A stretch of DNA of 64,000 nucleotides, from positions 310,001 to 374,000 of the forward strand of contig MU405212.1 in the NCBI GenBank assembly GCA_022836615.1, read 5' to 3'. The notes beneath the pieces were generated by a model, which was not told where the DNA came from, made no database searches, and saw only the letters and a list, made by a program, of their open reading frames with translations. The first letter of the stretch is position 1, and each line of letters opens with the position of its first letter. The DNA is from Annulohypoxylon bovei var. microspora (taxonomy: Eukaryota > Ascomycota > Sordariomycetes > Xylariales > Hypoxylaceae). Shown one piece after another: positions 49,274 through 61,566 of this stretch. The position numbers and the translations under genes were made by a program.

Positions 49274-51060
49274 CTTGGTGTTTTAAGAGATGCCTAATAG
49301 TAGAATCTAGGCTTCCAACTCTCCCACGTCGAGTATATCGAGAAGTTACTCTAACTCGGAATTTACAGATAACGACGGTCACCTACGAGAGCAAGGGAAA
49401 TACGGCCGAGAGCGCGCGTGTCGGGACACTCGTTCCCTTTTATTAGAGACGCAGAACTCGGGCGGCATGGTAATATATCCCTACCTATCCACTATCCACT
49501 GCATCTAATCGAGGTTGGAGTGGTAACACAAGGCGCATTTTCGCCCCAGGTCTAGATGAGCTATTTCTCATGTCTATCGTTTTTCTTCTTAGTCTTAGAT
49601 GAAGGGCCCGCTCAGCCTTGAGCCATACCGTTTCCCGCAAGGGGAGATTAAACGGGCAAGCATCAAGAGTGGTTGTGGCCAATGGCGCTGTTGCGAGGTC
49701 TGGGATGGCGTGCAGGAGCTGAAATGCGGCCCAGGGACTTTCGGTGGCGGCGCCAAGCAGCTATAGGAGCTATGGAGTATAGCTTCGCACGAGACCCTCG
49801 ACAAGGCCGGGTCTCTTCCTATACTAGTTTGGTAGAGCGGAGCTGATTGGTCTCCATGGAGTCCATGTATAGGGATTAGTATGTCTATCAGAGGTTTGAC
49901 AGGTGTGTACTTCGTTCTTTGCAAAAGAGCCGGGTTCAAGTTCGGGAGGGACTAGCCGGCTACTACCGTGGGAAAGACCTCGTGATATTTGGGTGCCCGA
50001 GTTGTGTGTTGTGTCGTATTTTACTATTCAATGTTACATTTGCGGCTGAAAATACTGAGCTAGACCAAGCAAATATTTCATCTCCCTTGCGTCTCAGCTC
50101 ACACTTACCTCAGCTCTATTATATCTGATTTTTGCGGTGTTACCGTCAGATCAGAGATCTGAGAAATCAGAATAGAGAACGAGATGCTGGAGGCTTGGCT
50201 GTGGAGATCATCTTCGAAATGTTTCTTGAGTCCACCGATGAACTCTTTGACAGCCAGTTGTCAAGGATGACCAGATAACCAACCAAAGCCACATGGCCGG
50301 ATACGACATTGGGTCTTCCGACCTAACATTAGCTCATTAGCGTGTGAAGCTAATCTAGCGTAGGGCTCAAAACAGAGATTAATAATTCCAGTTGTATGTG
50401 TGGTGGATCTCGGAGCTCAAATAGCTAGACTCGGGCATGTTTGCTAACCATCACTAGATTCATGAGTCCAGAAGAGTCTATTAAAATAGACCAGAGCCAA
50501 CACGAACAATTGTCACTTCAGCTATCATAAAGTGATGTGTTAAGTATGATAGGTAGGTGAAAGTTTAAAAAGAAGTCGAAATATCAAACTGGATGAGATA
50601 TAATCAAATCCGTACATTGGTGGAGATACGAAGGGACTTTACCTAGTCTCTTATTGGGGGACTAACACTAATGAGGCATACTTAGGCGAAATATCGGGGT
50701 AGCGATAATCCACTGATTGGCGGTTCGATTAAGCCTTGCAAGGGACTATTTGATTGGTCTACCGGATGTTACCTAATCCCCACCTAAGAACCTTAACCCC
50801 CAATCCATGCATCCACAGCCACGGTTTGCAAGCCCCCACCTTAACAACAACTCTAACCTTCCTTGAACTTGCACCGAGGTCAGCTGATATCGCGACGTCA
50901 GATTCAACATTCTGAACCGAAACGGGGTAGATATTCGCGAGGCGAGGCGCGGCTAGATAGGCTCGGTTGACAGCACGGTACTGTACTGTACAACCCATAT
51001 ATATACGTAAAGTATATGGGATATATATAAAGTGCATACGCAAATGCAGCAGCCGAGCCC
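49274..51060. other. Intergenic region (1.8 kb) between divergent genes
   Basis: It holds the promoters of the membrane glycoprotein gene and rad57. No recognisable gene. Just before rad57 (about 50995-51030) it shows a short palindromic AT stretch around TATATATACGTAAAGTATAT. Confidence 0.5.
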
Positions 51061-52518
51061 ATGACCGATCTGTCGCGGATCCTACCGGACTTCCCAACCG
51101 CCCGGTATGCAAATCTACTACCCACCATCGAGAAGCACGGCCTGAGCACTGCCGATCTTCTCACCCTCCAGGTCCCGGATATCGGCAAGAGAACTCAGTT
51201 ACCGCTGTTGGATATCAAGCGTCTGTGCGCCGCTGTGCTTGAGGCCCTGCATGTTGATTTAGGTGTTTCGAACAAACAGCAAAGGCAGCCGGGAGGAAAC
51301 GACGGCGGAAATGGGGCAGAAAAGGAAACGAGTCCGGGAGTCCTAAGGCGTACCGGCACCGAGCTCCTTGCCGAGCCAACTCAGTATATCAGCACCCTAG
51401 ACCCGGCCCTCGACCTCGCCCTCGGCGGCGGTGTACCCGCCGGCTATGTGACAGAGATCACGGGCGAGAGCGGCGCCGGCAAGACGCAATTCCTGCTAAC
51501 CCTACTCCTCGCCGTGCAACTCCCGCCTCCCCACGGCCTCGGGCGTCCCGCGCTATACATCTCCACCGAAGCGCCCCTCTCCACGCGCCGCCTCTCGCAG
51601 CTCATCTCGCACAACCCATTCTTCCAAACCCTGCCCCCCTCCTCGCAGCCCTCCCTCGACAACATCATCGGCACCATGACGCCGGACCTCGAGTCGCAGG
51701 ACCACATCCTCACCTTCCAAGTACCCGTGGAAGTAACGCGGCGCAACGTCGGCCTCATAGTCCTCGACTCCGTCGCGGCGAACTACCGCGCGGAATTCGA
51801 GCGCGGCGCCGGCGCCGGCGGCGCTAACCTCGCCGCGCGCAGCCAGGAGCTCGTGCGCCTGGGCCTGCTCCTGCACGAGCTAGCGCGGAAGCACGGGCTC
51901 GCCGTCGTGGTCGCGAACCAGGTCGCGGACCGGTTCTCCGGCCCTGCTTTTAAGGGGAGCAGCGCCGCGCCGCCGACCCCGTTCTCGCTGCCGCGCGTGT
52001 CGCAGGAGAGCCCGCTGGCGAAGCGCAGCAGGGGGGGCCCGATGCCGCCGCCGCCCACCCCCTCGACGCCGAGCAGCAGCACGGCGGACCTCGTGCGCTC
52101 GAGCATGCCGGAACCGACGCCCGAGGACGCGCCGGCGCCGCCGGCGCTGCTGCTCGACCACCAGCAGCGCTGGTTCACGGGGTGGGGGGACGCGTACCCG
52201 TACGCGAGCGGCGGCTTCGCCGCCGAGCACGACCTCAAGACGCCGAGCCTGGGGCTCGTGTGGACGACGCAGGTCGCGTCGCGCGTCGCGCTGTCGAAGC
52301 GGCCCGTGTACGGGCGGAGGGAGGTGCTCGAGGACGGGGAGGGCGAGAGCACGACGACGCTGCGCAGCTGGCGCAGGTGGATGAAGGTTGTCTTCGCGCC
52401 GCATGTGGCTGGAACGGGACCCGGGCTGGACGGGGCGGTTGAGTTTGAGGTTACGATGGGTGGGGTGCGGGGCGTGGATAGGGGGAAGAAAGGAAAGGGG
52501 AAGGAAGAGGAGGCGTGA
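51061..52518 (+). CDS. rad57: Rad57-like RecA/Rad51 paralogue
   Basis: Homologous-recombination mediator; with Rad55 it stabilises Rad51 filaments. Single exon, 485 aa. The N-terminal helical region (residues about 5-65, LLPTIEKHGLSTADLLTLQ, LDIKRLCAAVLEAL) is followed by LDPALDLALGGGVPAGYVTE, Walker A GESGAGKTQ at about 135-143, and YISTEAPLSTRRLSQL, which is typical of the Rad57/XRCC3 branch. Walker B-like GLIVLDSVAANYRAEF lies at about 230, then LARKHGLAVVVANQVADRF. A Pro/Ser-rich insert (about 300-355) and a basic C-terminal end (RGKKGKGKEEEA) are lineage-specific additions. ATG 51061 is followed directly by conserved sequence. It is convergent with the polymerase III gene. Confidence 0.88.
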   Translation: MTDLSRILPDFPTARYANLLPTIEKHGLSTADLLTLQVPDIGKRTQLPLLDIKRLCAAVLEALHVDLGVSNKQQRQPGGNDGGNGAEKETSPGVLRRTGTELLAEPTQYISTLDPALDLALGGGVPAGYVTEITGESGAGKTQFLLTLLLAVQLPPPHGLGRPALYISTEAPLSTRRLSQLISHNPFFQTLPPSSQPSLDNIIGTMTPDLESQDHILTFQVPVEVTRRNVGLIVLDSVAANYRAEFERGAGAGGANLAARSQELVRLGLLLHELARKHGLAVVVANQVADRFSGPAFKGSSAAPPTPFSLPRVSQESPLAKRSRGGPMPPPPTPSTPSSSTADLVRSSMPEPTPEDAPAPPALLLDHQQRWFTGWGDAYPYASGGFAAEHDLKTPSLGLVWTTQVASRVALSKRPVYGRREVLEDGEGESTTTLRSWRRWMKVVFAPHVAGTGPGLDGAVEFEVTMGGVRGVDRGKKGKGKEEEA

Positions 52519-52915
52519 TATTAGGCACCCTCCTATATATAAGTATATAGGTATTTGCGCACTGTACGGGTGAAGTGATGGGATGCCATAAGGAGGGTTT
52601 TGACATATATATAGGAAGCCTGGTTGGAGCAAATCTCATGAAACGAAATAATGCATATCACACTAACAAGAGCAATGAAAACGGTTTATAAAAATCATCG
52701 GGGACGTCTTGTGGTATTTATCGTACACAGCTCACTACGTTCTTCGGATGACCTGTCTGTTCGCGACCAATTATCTCCGAACTTTTGGTCGATTCTCATT
52801 CGTAAATCAATTTTAATGCCAACACTTTTCCTAGCCCCAATGCCCAAGCAAAACTTAACACACGATGCGCCGCCCAATGCAAATGCCACATCACATCATC
52901 CAGTACTGTATTCTG
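52519..52915. other. Convergent 3' intergenic region
   Basis: About 400 bp lie between the rad57 and RPC2 stop codons. AT-rich, presumably both 3' UTRs; no gene. Confidence 0.5.
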
Positions 52916-55900
52916 TTATCTTGGGTGGGGGAATTCATCTTCCAATTGCAATCGCACACCGACGTTCATGCTGATGAGTTCTTGGATAAGAAGCTTCGCA
53001 GCATACGGCATGGTCATGCGAGCAACTTCCCGACTGCTCCGACAGGTGCTGCAGTATCCTTTGTACCCGAACAGACCACACCTCTCGCAGATATCTATCT
53101 CGGTCGCGTCCGAGCTGATCATGAGACGTTCGAGAAGAAGCTGTGAAGCACCGTACGCGATTAGACAATCACGTTCCATTTCTCCGAGACGAAGACCACC
53201 GTCTCTTGATCGACCTTCGGTAGGCTGGCGAGTGAGGATGGCTCGAGGACCACGCGAACGAGAATGCATCTTATCCTGAACCATGTGCTTCAGTCGCTGG
53301 TAGTAAATCGGTCCGTTGAAGATGTAGGCCTGGAGCGGCTCGCCAGTTAATCCTGATGTGAAGTAGTCCTTCCCTTCCCAAGAGAATCCGGCATTGACCA
53401 ACTCCCTGCTCATGTCTTCGAGCGGATGCGACCTAAAGGCGTCGCCGTATCCGTATTCCTTATGTCCTCGGACAACCGAAGCCTTGCCTGTCAGGCATTC
53501 AAGCAACTTGCCTACTGTCATACGAGACGGGAAACCGTGAGGGTTCATGATAATGTCAGGTACGAGACCTGTATCCGAGAACGGCATGTCCTCCTGGTCC
53601 ACGATAATCCCAACGACACCTTTCTGACCGTGGCGAGACGAGAATTTGTCTCCTAATTCAGGTCTTCTCGTCTGTCTAGTTTGAACTTTGATAAGCTGTG
53701 TATCTCTCTCCGTCTGAGTAACCATGACTTTGTCAATATATGCCGGGTCTGGGAGTCGATACGACAATGATGTTTCGCGATACTCTTGAGCCTTTTTGGC
53801 ACCAACTCCGACTACCGGGTTCACATCTATGGGGGTCTCTTTTCTAATGAGAACTTCCCCACTGCTGACAAGACAACCTACATCAGCAAGCCCGTCATCG
53901 CCAAGGACAACATTCTTTGCCTGTGATGCATCTTTGTCTCCAATTCTCTCGCGGCTTCCATTGGCGTACTTCTGAAGGTCGGCAGTATATTTTCGGAACA
54001 CCTGAACTCGTCCAAACCCGCGGTCACAGGATGCTTTGTTTAGAACCAGAGCATCTTCAATGTCGTAGCCTGAGTATGACATGACGACAACAGTTGCGTT
54101 TTGTCCTGCAGGCAATTTATCGTAGTGGATGAGTTCAATGGTTTTAGTGATGACCATCGGCCGCTGAGGATAGACCATGGTGTACAATAGAGTGTCGATA
54201 CGGTTGAATTGATTATAAGCAATAGCTCCGATAGCTTGCTTACCCATAGCACATTGATATGTGTTTCTAGGAGATTGATTATGGTGCGGGAATGGAATCA
54301 GGCCAGCCACGGCTCCGAGAATTGTAAATGGCTCAATCTCAACATGAGTCGTTGCCTTTGTGATGTCTTTCTCATAGAGGGCCACTAACGTGTCGTTCTC
54401 TTCGTTGACGTCTAGATACTCAACGATGCCCTGTTTTAGAAAGTCGTCGAATGTAGCTTTGCCGGCTTGTAGTAGTCGTAGATGACTATCCTTGATTTTC
54501 GCTTCGCCGTTCTTCACAATGATATACGGTCGGCAGATGCGTCCCTCATCGGTTGCGATATGGACAGCTGAAAGATGGGCGTTGACATTGATGCTGACGA
54601 ATGGAGATATCCATCCCCGGCGCCTCATGGTGCGGAATTTGGCCGCAAAACGCTTCGGGTATCGAACTAGACCAAAGGGGGTACCGTTTATGTGGACAAT
54701 GTAGGTGCCCTTTTTGTGCATTTCTGTCCCAGAGAAGTTTTGAAGAGGCTCAACTCCGGAATCTAGTGTAAATGCCCATCTCTTGACTGGGTCTTCGTCC
54801 ACGTTGGTTGTAATATGTGTCATAAGGGCCAAGTTCTTGATCAAACCACATGCTTCACCTTCGGGTGTATCAGAGGGACAAAGCATACCCCATTGCGATG
54901 GTTGCAAGGCACGGGGACCGCTGACTTTTCTCGTCTTCTCAAACTGACTGCTTATACGGGTCATCATTCCGAGCGCGCTGATATAACTGAGGCGGCTTAG
55001 AACGTGTGTAACACCGGCCCGGTCCATCTTGAATCGCTTCACGCTCCAGTTCCCGGTTTGAATGGCGCGATTCATGCCTTCGGTAATATGCTTCCCCTGA
55101 GCACCAACTTGGACCAGCGGATCGATGGCAATAGCACGATTCTGCTTTCTCAGAGAATTTTCGACTGTTAATTTCAGCTGGTACATAAAATTCTTGAATA
55201 AGTCCTCGAAAAGCAAAGACAAAAGCTGTCCAGCCAATTCCAGTCTCTTGTTGCCCACGAAATCTCGATCGTCGACGAGCTTAGGATTGTAGTGCGCTAA
55301 AAGCACTCGGCGGATCATAAGAGCTATGTAGATAGCTTTCGGGTAGAAATCCAGACCCTCGACCGGTATGTGCGCAATGATGAGGTTTGCCAGGGCGTCG
55401 AGACCTTCTTCGATCGTACTACGTCGAGCAGTTGGAGGACCCCCCGGTTGTTTTCCTCGACCACCCATCTTTACTCTTGCTCCTATATAATCCAAAGCCT
55501 GGTGCTGGGTGAAAACGCCAACCCTAGTGGCCTCCTCAAAGTTGACCTGGAAATCATCTTGGAATCGACCATCCGTGCCGGCAACGAGTTGCATAATCTC
55601 AAAGTCGGTGAGGCCACCGAGAGCCTTAAGGATAATGACGATAGGTATAGCCTCTACAAGGACGTTATGTTGAAGAACAATACGTTCCTTCTTTAGAGTG
55701 ACGTAGGTTTTCGACTTTCTCTCATGGGTAGAACTGGTCACAGAAGCCGTGATGATACTATTCTTCTCGTCGGACTCTACGATGACTCTGTTCTTGCTTA
55801 ACTGCTCCTGGACAAGGATAACCTTTTCCGTTCCATTGATGATGAAATATCCACCGGGATCAAGTGGGCATTCGTTCATAAGTTCCATTCGGCCGTTGTT

Positions 55901-56517
55901 GGCACCATGTAGTCGACATTTGTTGCTTCGCAACATAACAGGCATACGAGCCAACTCAACATTTCGTCGAATGATCTTCTGCTTCTCGCGAGTGTATGCG
56001 ATATCAACGAGGATCTTAGCAGAATATGTCATATCTCGTAGGCGACATTCCATAGGGGTGATGTCATTCTCGATCCTGAATTCACTGAAGTCTGAACGGT
56101 CCGGGGAGACAACCCGGATGTCGATAAATTCAATCCAGAAGCTACTATCGACATCGCTTCTGAGCGTTCGATTGGCTTTAACAATTTCCTTGATCTCATG
56201 GTCGACGAAGAAGTTATATGAGTCGATATGTCTAGAATTCCCTGATTAATATTGTTGACCATAGGCATGTCATCATAACCCTCTGAAGGGATATCATATA
56301 GAAGGGACATACTGTTTCACCAAACCTGGTTGAATAATGTTAGCGCATTGAATATAACCTGCTTAATCATCATGCAGATCGCATACATACCTTTCACCTT
56401 CAAGAATGCGGGAAGCAGTTGATTCTTGTCTTCCACCGTAGAGATGGGATCCGTCAACTTCTTGCCGTTATAAAATGGCTCTAGGAGCGCCTCGAATCCG
56501 TCATCGATATAAGGCAT
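52916..56517 (-). CDS. RPC2: RNA polymerase III second-largest subunit (Rpc2/Ret1)
   Basis: Forms the active centre with the largest subunit and transcribes tRNA and 5S rRNA genes in the nucleus. Exons 56517-56391, 56325-56313 (13 nt) and 56231-52916; 1,151 aa, matching the yeast protein. The tiny middle exon supplies the conserved GLVKQHIDS junction. Pol III-specific sequence is seen in MGKQAIGAIAYNQFNRIDTL, TKTIELIHYDKLPAGQNATV, VVMSYSGYDIEDALVLNKAS, and the catalytic-site block QTRRPELGDKFSSRHGQKGV. The C-terminal zinc ribbon follows (CERCGLFGYKGYCSTC). IGDKDASQAKNVVLGDDG and DGFEALLEPFYNG also match RPC2 rather than Rpb2 or Rpa2. ATG 56517 starts at a typical RPC2 N-terminus. Confidence 0.95.
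56313..56325 (-). other. 13-nt microexon of the RPC2 gene
   Basis: The bases between acceptor AACCAG and donor GTATGT encode the middle of the family-conserved G-L-V-K-Q motif. Skipping it would break the frame, since the 5' exon ends in phase 1 and the 3' exon begins in phase 2. Flanking introns are 65 bp (56390-56326) and 81 bp (56312-56232). Confidence 0.85.
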
Positions 56518-59500
56518 CGTGGCGGCTTATAATTTCCATGCTATGTCAAATGCGTGGATATTATGAGGTTTACGGTGGTTGGTTGAGACGACTGTTAACA
56601 TTCAAAGTGAGCAAAGTCTGTGGCGGCTCTTGTCCCCCACCAAAGAAAAAAAAACAAGGGTCGTTGCTATGTACCCATGTACCTAGGAAAATTGATTATG
56701 TAATATAAAGTTTCCCTAATAACTAACTTAAAAAAGTTAAGGTTTGGCAGGTACGTAGGTACTGATGTGAGGGACTGGGACAAATCAACATTTTTTCCCT
56801 TGCTAGTTCAGCAAGTCTTCAACTTCAAACCAATTAGAATTCTTCATATCATGGGACCCCTCCAAGTACTTAGGTACTCGGCAGACTCCATGGGGAAATG
56901 AGTTGACGATGGAACCGATGGAACAGACAAACCGGAGATTTTTTAACCTTACATCCAGAGGATGCTCACTTGGAAATCTTCCCATTCCTCCCATTCAAAT
57001 GCCTTCATGCCTAAATCTAATAAAACCGAGCTTCCAATTGGAGAAACTATACATTTCCATTCTTCAACGATTGGCTTACAGGTCATCACATTATCACCAT
57101 TATTTTTCCACTAGTACCGTGAAGGGTGATATTCACTCTTTTAGTCACCGTCGATAAACCTTTCTTGCTGCTTAATGCCTATGCACACGCCCTAATTGGG
57201 ATATATCTCTATTTTTACTCAGGAAGGTCGTCTTGATGTCCGTCAGGGACGCGAGCCCGGGAGGTACATGTATGAAGAGTGCCAACCAGTGAGCAGATGG
57301 GGTTTGGCCAAGTGCCAAGAACCAAGCTCTCTCATCTTAATGAGCCATTTCAGCCCCTCTTTACCCCTCCATCGTCGTGAGTAGAAGACTTTCTGCCCCT
57401 CGTCTCTACTACTTCTGCAGCTTTCCTGCAGATTCACTGCAGGAGACTGTACGCTGTGCTGGCAGATCGATCCGTCCTGCATTGACCTCTAAAGTCGCCT
57501 CATCCTCTCGGATTAGACGTCTAGAATGAGAGACATTACAAGTACTTCGTGCGGTAACTGCAAAACGAATAGCAATGCAGCCGTTTCGTCATATCTCAAA
57601 TGACTATCTAGCAAGAGAAGCATGCAAAGAGGGGTTAAGAGGCGGGGATACGCGAATGGACGTTTCTATCTGAAAGGGAGCATGTATGCTACCAGCCATG
57701 TACATATCCTGGATCGTCGATGTGACTACCTAAAATTCCGTCGTTAGTAATCTCGTCGACTCACCCAAGCCAGTTCCAGACCTCATCCGGCTCCAAAGAT
57801 CGTCGAATTTTTGCATCTAGAACATCGTATTTCCCAGCTTCGTGCCCTTGTCTACAGCTTTGGAGATTCAATGATAATTTCCGAAAGGTCGAGCAACGTT
57901 GGTATATATATTGCCCGTTGGTCTCTATAGGAAGGTTCATATACGTTGGCTGACTAGGCCCAGTATATATGCAAGCCACAACGCACATCGTGATCCAAAG
58001 TATCCGGGGAAAGGAGCTGATTTTCTCCCGGGGCTGGCTGGCTGGTTGGGTGACGTGCAGACTCACTAGGGCAGGTAAGTCCTCCGTGTCTGGGTAAAAA
58101 GTCGGTGAGCTGAACAAGGATAGGCACTTTACGTAGCCGCCCAACCCGTTGTGTAGGTAGGCTCGTAGGCTCGTAGGTAAGAGTAGGTGTAATGCTGCAA
58201 GTAACAACCTACTTCAGAGATTTTCAATCTCGCCACAGGTTCAAGGTAGGCTTATAGTTGAAAACCAATTACAATTATAAATTGTAGTTGGGAATTATCT
58301 TACGTTCGGCGATCATCGCGCCAGGAATGATATAGTCTCGGTTTTGACATTGCCTATAGGTTTGGATCTAACTACCTAGGACCTATGTAGTACCAAGGCA
58401 ACAGCTGTGAGACTGGCAACAGTGACAGTTATTACAGGGAAATGTATAATGTATAATGTATCAAGAAGTTGAGGGAGGAAAGAAAAAGAAAAGGCAACGT
58501 TCATCCCAACAGTAGGGACCCGTCCCTTCAGCATTAGAGCCGCGCTAAGAGCCCGTTAAGAGTGAGTAGATCTAGGCTCGATCCGAAAGTTTAAGGAGGG
58601 TGCTTGGGGAGGACCCTAAAGCATGTAGGGACGGATAACAGGATATGGCAAGATGTCAAGTGGTGTTACATGGTGAAGCGTTGCTTAAGAGTTCTAAGAG
58701 TCGTAGATCGATACTATCCTCGGACGGATGAACTTGGGTCGGAGGAAAGTAGCCTCTGCAAGAATATGCGTCACCTAAAGTCTAGGTAAGTTACCAACTG
58801 GATAGGATGATCTGATTAATGTCGAACAATGTCTCAGAATTCGCCATATAGTGCCTGGTAGCCTAGATCTGTATTTGCTGCGACTAACCCGACTGCCCGA
58901 GAAGCTACCCCAAGCTACCTGTGAGAACTTTTAGCACAGACACCCGTCCACCGGGTAAATGCGCCAATTCTAGAATCAGCAGAGCCAGAGGGCAGCTCGT
59001 CAGTTTCGAGACTCCTAAAGAACTCATGTTGAAGACCTATGAGAAGCCGTCTCGTAGCAAACTAGACCCGGACGTGGATAAGGGACTCGTCCAACCATAA
59101 GTCGTCGATGTACAATACCAATTTATACCTTTGTGTTCTTGCATGCATAGTATCCCTGTGGAGTCTGTTAAACCGGGAGAGGGGACGTACATATACCGTC
59201 CGAAGATTATAGACGTAGAGGCTTGGATGCCCTTTGCTGCAGGTCGGCATGACAGCATTGGACAACCGAACAGAAACAAAAAATGGAAGGATGAATCATC
59301 TTGCAACCTTGAGTTGGGCTGGAGTGACTCCAGTGTGTCTAAAGGTGTCTGAATGCATCCATATGGTCCTATACAGAAAACACCACGAAAGAGATGAGCT
59401 GACTCTCTGTCTATCGACATCCATTGCGGCAGATAGATTCAAAATCGGATTATTTGCAGTTCAGATATTCTCCCCGCACTGACAGAAGGCTAGAGAAGTA

Positions 59501-61566
59501 TGAACAGTCCGCATATCGGCCATGGCTTGCGCTGGCGTTTGGAGCCAAAAATGACTTGGTTCGCGCTGGTTTGTTCGATGACCTTTTGGTGACAGGTAAG
59601 GTTCCGCTCACCGCTTCCCCCCTCTAGTTTTGAACAAGCTATTCCCAGCTACCAATCCTGGCACTCGACGACGCCAGGGGTAGCCGGTACCTAGGTCAAC
59701 CACTTACCCTAAAGGGTATATCAATATTCAAAACCGTCGTAGCGAAACGGTTACTTGCCTACATATATTCCTACATATGTGATGTGCCACCATCCTGCTG
59801 TAAAGTCGCTATCAACTACCTTGAACAACCTGTTCTCACCCGATATCGTGAAAGAGGCGGATTTCGAGAGCGGCTGAGTCTTGGCACAGGTGATCTGAAG
59901 AAGTTTAGGTATGTATTCACCTACTAACAATTGAAGCCGTTTCTTTTCGCGCATTTTAGGTTGGACCCCTCGGACTCCACCCTTTTGATTCCAAGCCTTT
60001 GGTTAGAGTTTGCGGCCAGCACCGTCGCCATCAAGTCTCCTTAAGTTTAGTTTAGAAAGGGGTAAGAACCTGGACCCTGAACAACTAAGTAGCGAAGTCT
60101 ATCGCATTGAATTTCAAATGTCACAAACTACATATCTCCTTTTACCTGTTAAGTAATTAATTGATTACTAAACCGTGGCTCATGTCTAGTCCCAGATCTA
60201 TCTGTTGAAGTTTCCGATTCTTCTGCAACAACCTACCCAGGTACATACCCAGGTATGTAAGTACCTTGCTGTTTCGTACCGTTGGCATCCATGGGATATC
60301 TGCCATGTGGATGTTCTTCGTATATGTGTGTAATCCATCCATAGTTTACGACGTTTTCCCAAACGCCATTTTTCATGGTGGTCATCCTGTGTATGTACGT
60401 ACTTAAATAACGGTTTCATATTTCTATGTTTAAGTCGCATCGTAAGTAAGCACCAAATACCGTAGGAGCAATAAGGATACAATGTAAGTAAATAGGTAAG
60501 ATCTCATCAGCGACACTGAAGGGATTACAAACCTTCAATACCTATGAAGGTACGGAGAATGGCAGCAATTGACCGCGGCTAGTAGGTACACGTAACATTA
60601 GTGTGTTAGGCTCTATTAAGGTGGGTTAGAGACCAGGGACAGGAGGGGGCCAGCAAGCCAGACAATCCAGAATGTACTGCACAAGACTTGGAGTTGCCCA
60701 CCATAATCCACTATGGCGCATGTACACAATTTGTACCTCTCCCAGCAAGTATCCCGTAGGCTGTCGCTTAGGACCTAGGATGTATCCTGTATCCTGTACC
60801 CTGGGCAAAGTTGTACGTTGCACGTTGTACTACCAAACAGACTCGACTGGGGGGTAGGAAAGCACGATTTGACTGGATTTGAGGGCAGGAAGTATTGGAG
60901 GAGCACTTGGACTGGAGCAGCAAGCAAGAGGGTTGGTTCCTAATTCTAACCTCCTGTGCCTTGCCTCGTCCACTCGCAGCAATTGAAACATTGAAGTCCC
61001 TTCTCTTCGCACAACTCCACACTCTTTTATTATTATTATTATTTTACTTGGATTTTTGCGATTTGCAAAATCCTTTTTTTCTTTTCCTGTACTTGCGCTG
61101 CCGCTCCTGGCTCTCCAGGGCAGCATTTTTGCGTTGTGTGCTATAGTTGTTCTCATCAAAGGTGTGTAAAAAGATCAGTCCCGCGTTGTCAACAGCCGAA
61201 GACAACCATCCCCAACCAAACAAACCCCCCCCTTGAGACATCGTCGACCTGCCCTACCCGCGCAAGTCGAGTGCCGAACGAGGGATAAGCAGCGGCGACA
61301 CAACGGGAACACGGGCGCAAAAGAAAGAAAAAAGTTGCTAGTTTTATCTTCTTGAGACCCCTCATTGCATCTTATTGTATGGAGAGGAAGAGAGAGAGAG
61401 CAAACTAGCAAACTTGCAAACTCGCAACCTCTCTGTGATTCGCGTCCTTAACTCTTCGAAACCATGCTGACAATCATCCTTTGGACATTCGCAGTTTATA
61501 GAAAAACCCGGTGGTTGCCCAATTTGGCCTGTACGAAAGCTTTTGGTGTTGTAACAACAGAGTAAC
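56518..61566. other. Gene-poor region (5 kb) between divergent genes
   Basis: It separates the RPC2 start from the right-edge gene. No open frame is convincing. The minus-strand 59420-59037 stretch contains a YIDDLW word that recalls retroelement reverse transcriptases, but nothing around it supports this. The final 550 bp (61000-61566) are richer in A-, C- and T-runs and include a (TTA)n tract. They probably form a long 5' leader of the right-edge gene. Confidence 0.5.
61025..61044. repeat. (TTA)n trinucleotide microsatellite
   Basis: About six TTA units, noncoding, about 520 bp upstream of the right-edge gene's ATG and probably in its promoter or leader. Confidence 0.85.

Noticed and set aside
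51880..52632. 250-codon antisense frame over the 3' half of rad57.
   Set aside because: Same GC-driven effect; the sense strand encodes a clear RecA-family protein.
59037..59420. Minus-strand frame containing LVLYIDDLW, similar to the reverse-transcriptase YxDD core of Ty1/copia elements.
   Set aside because: Only the four-residue core matches. No other RT blocks, integrase, RNase H or LTRs are visible nearby, so chance is the simpler explanation.
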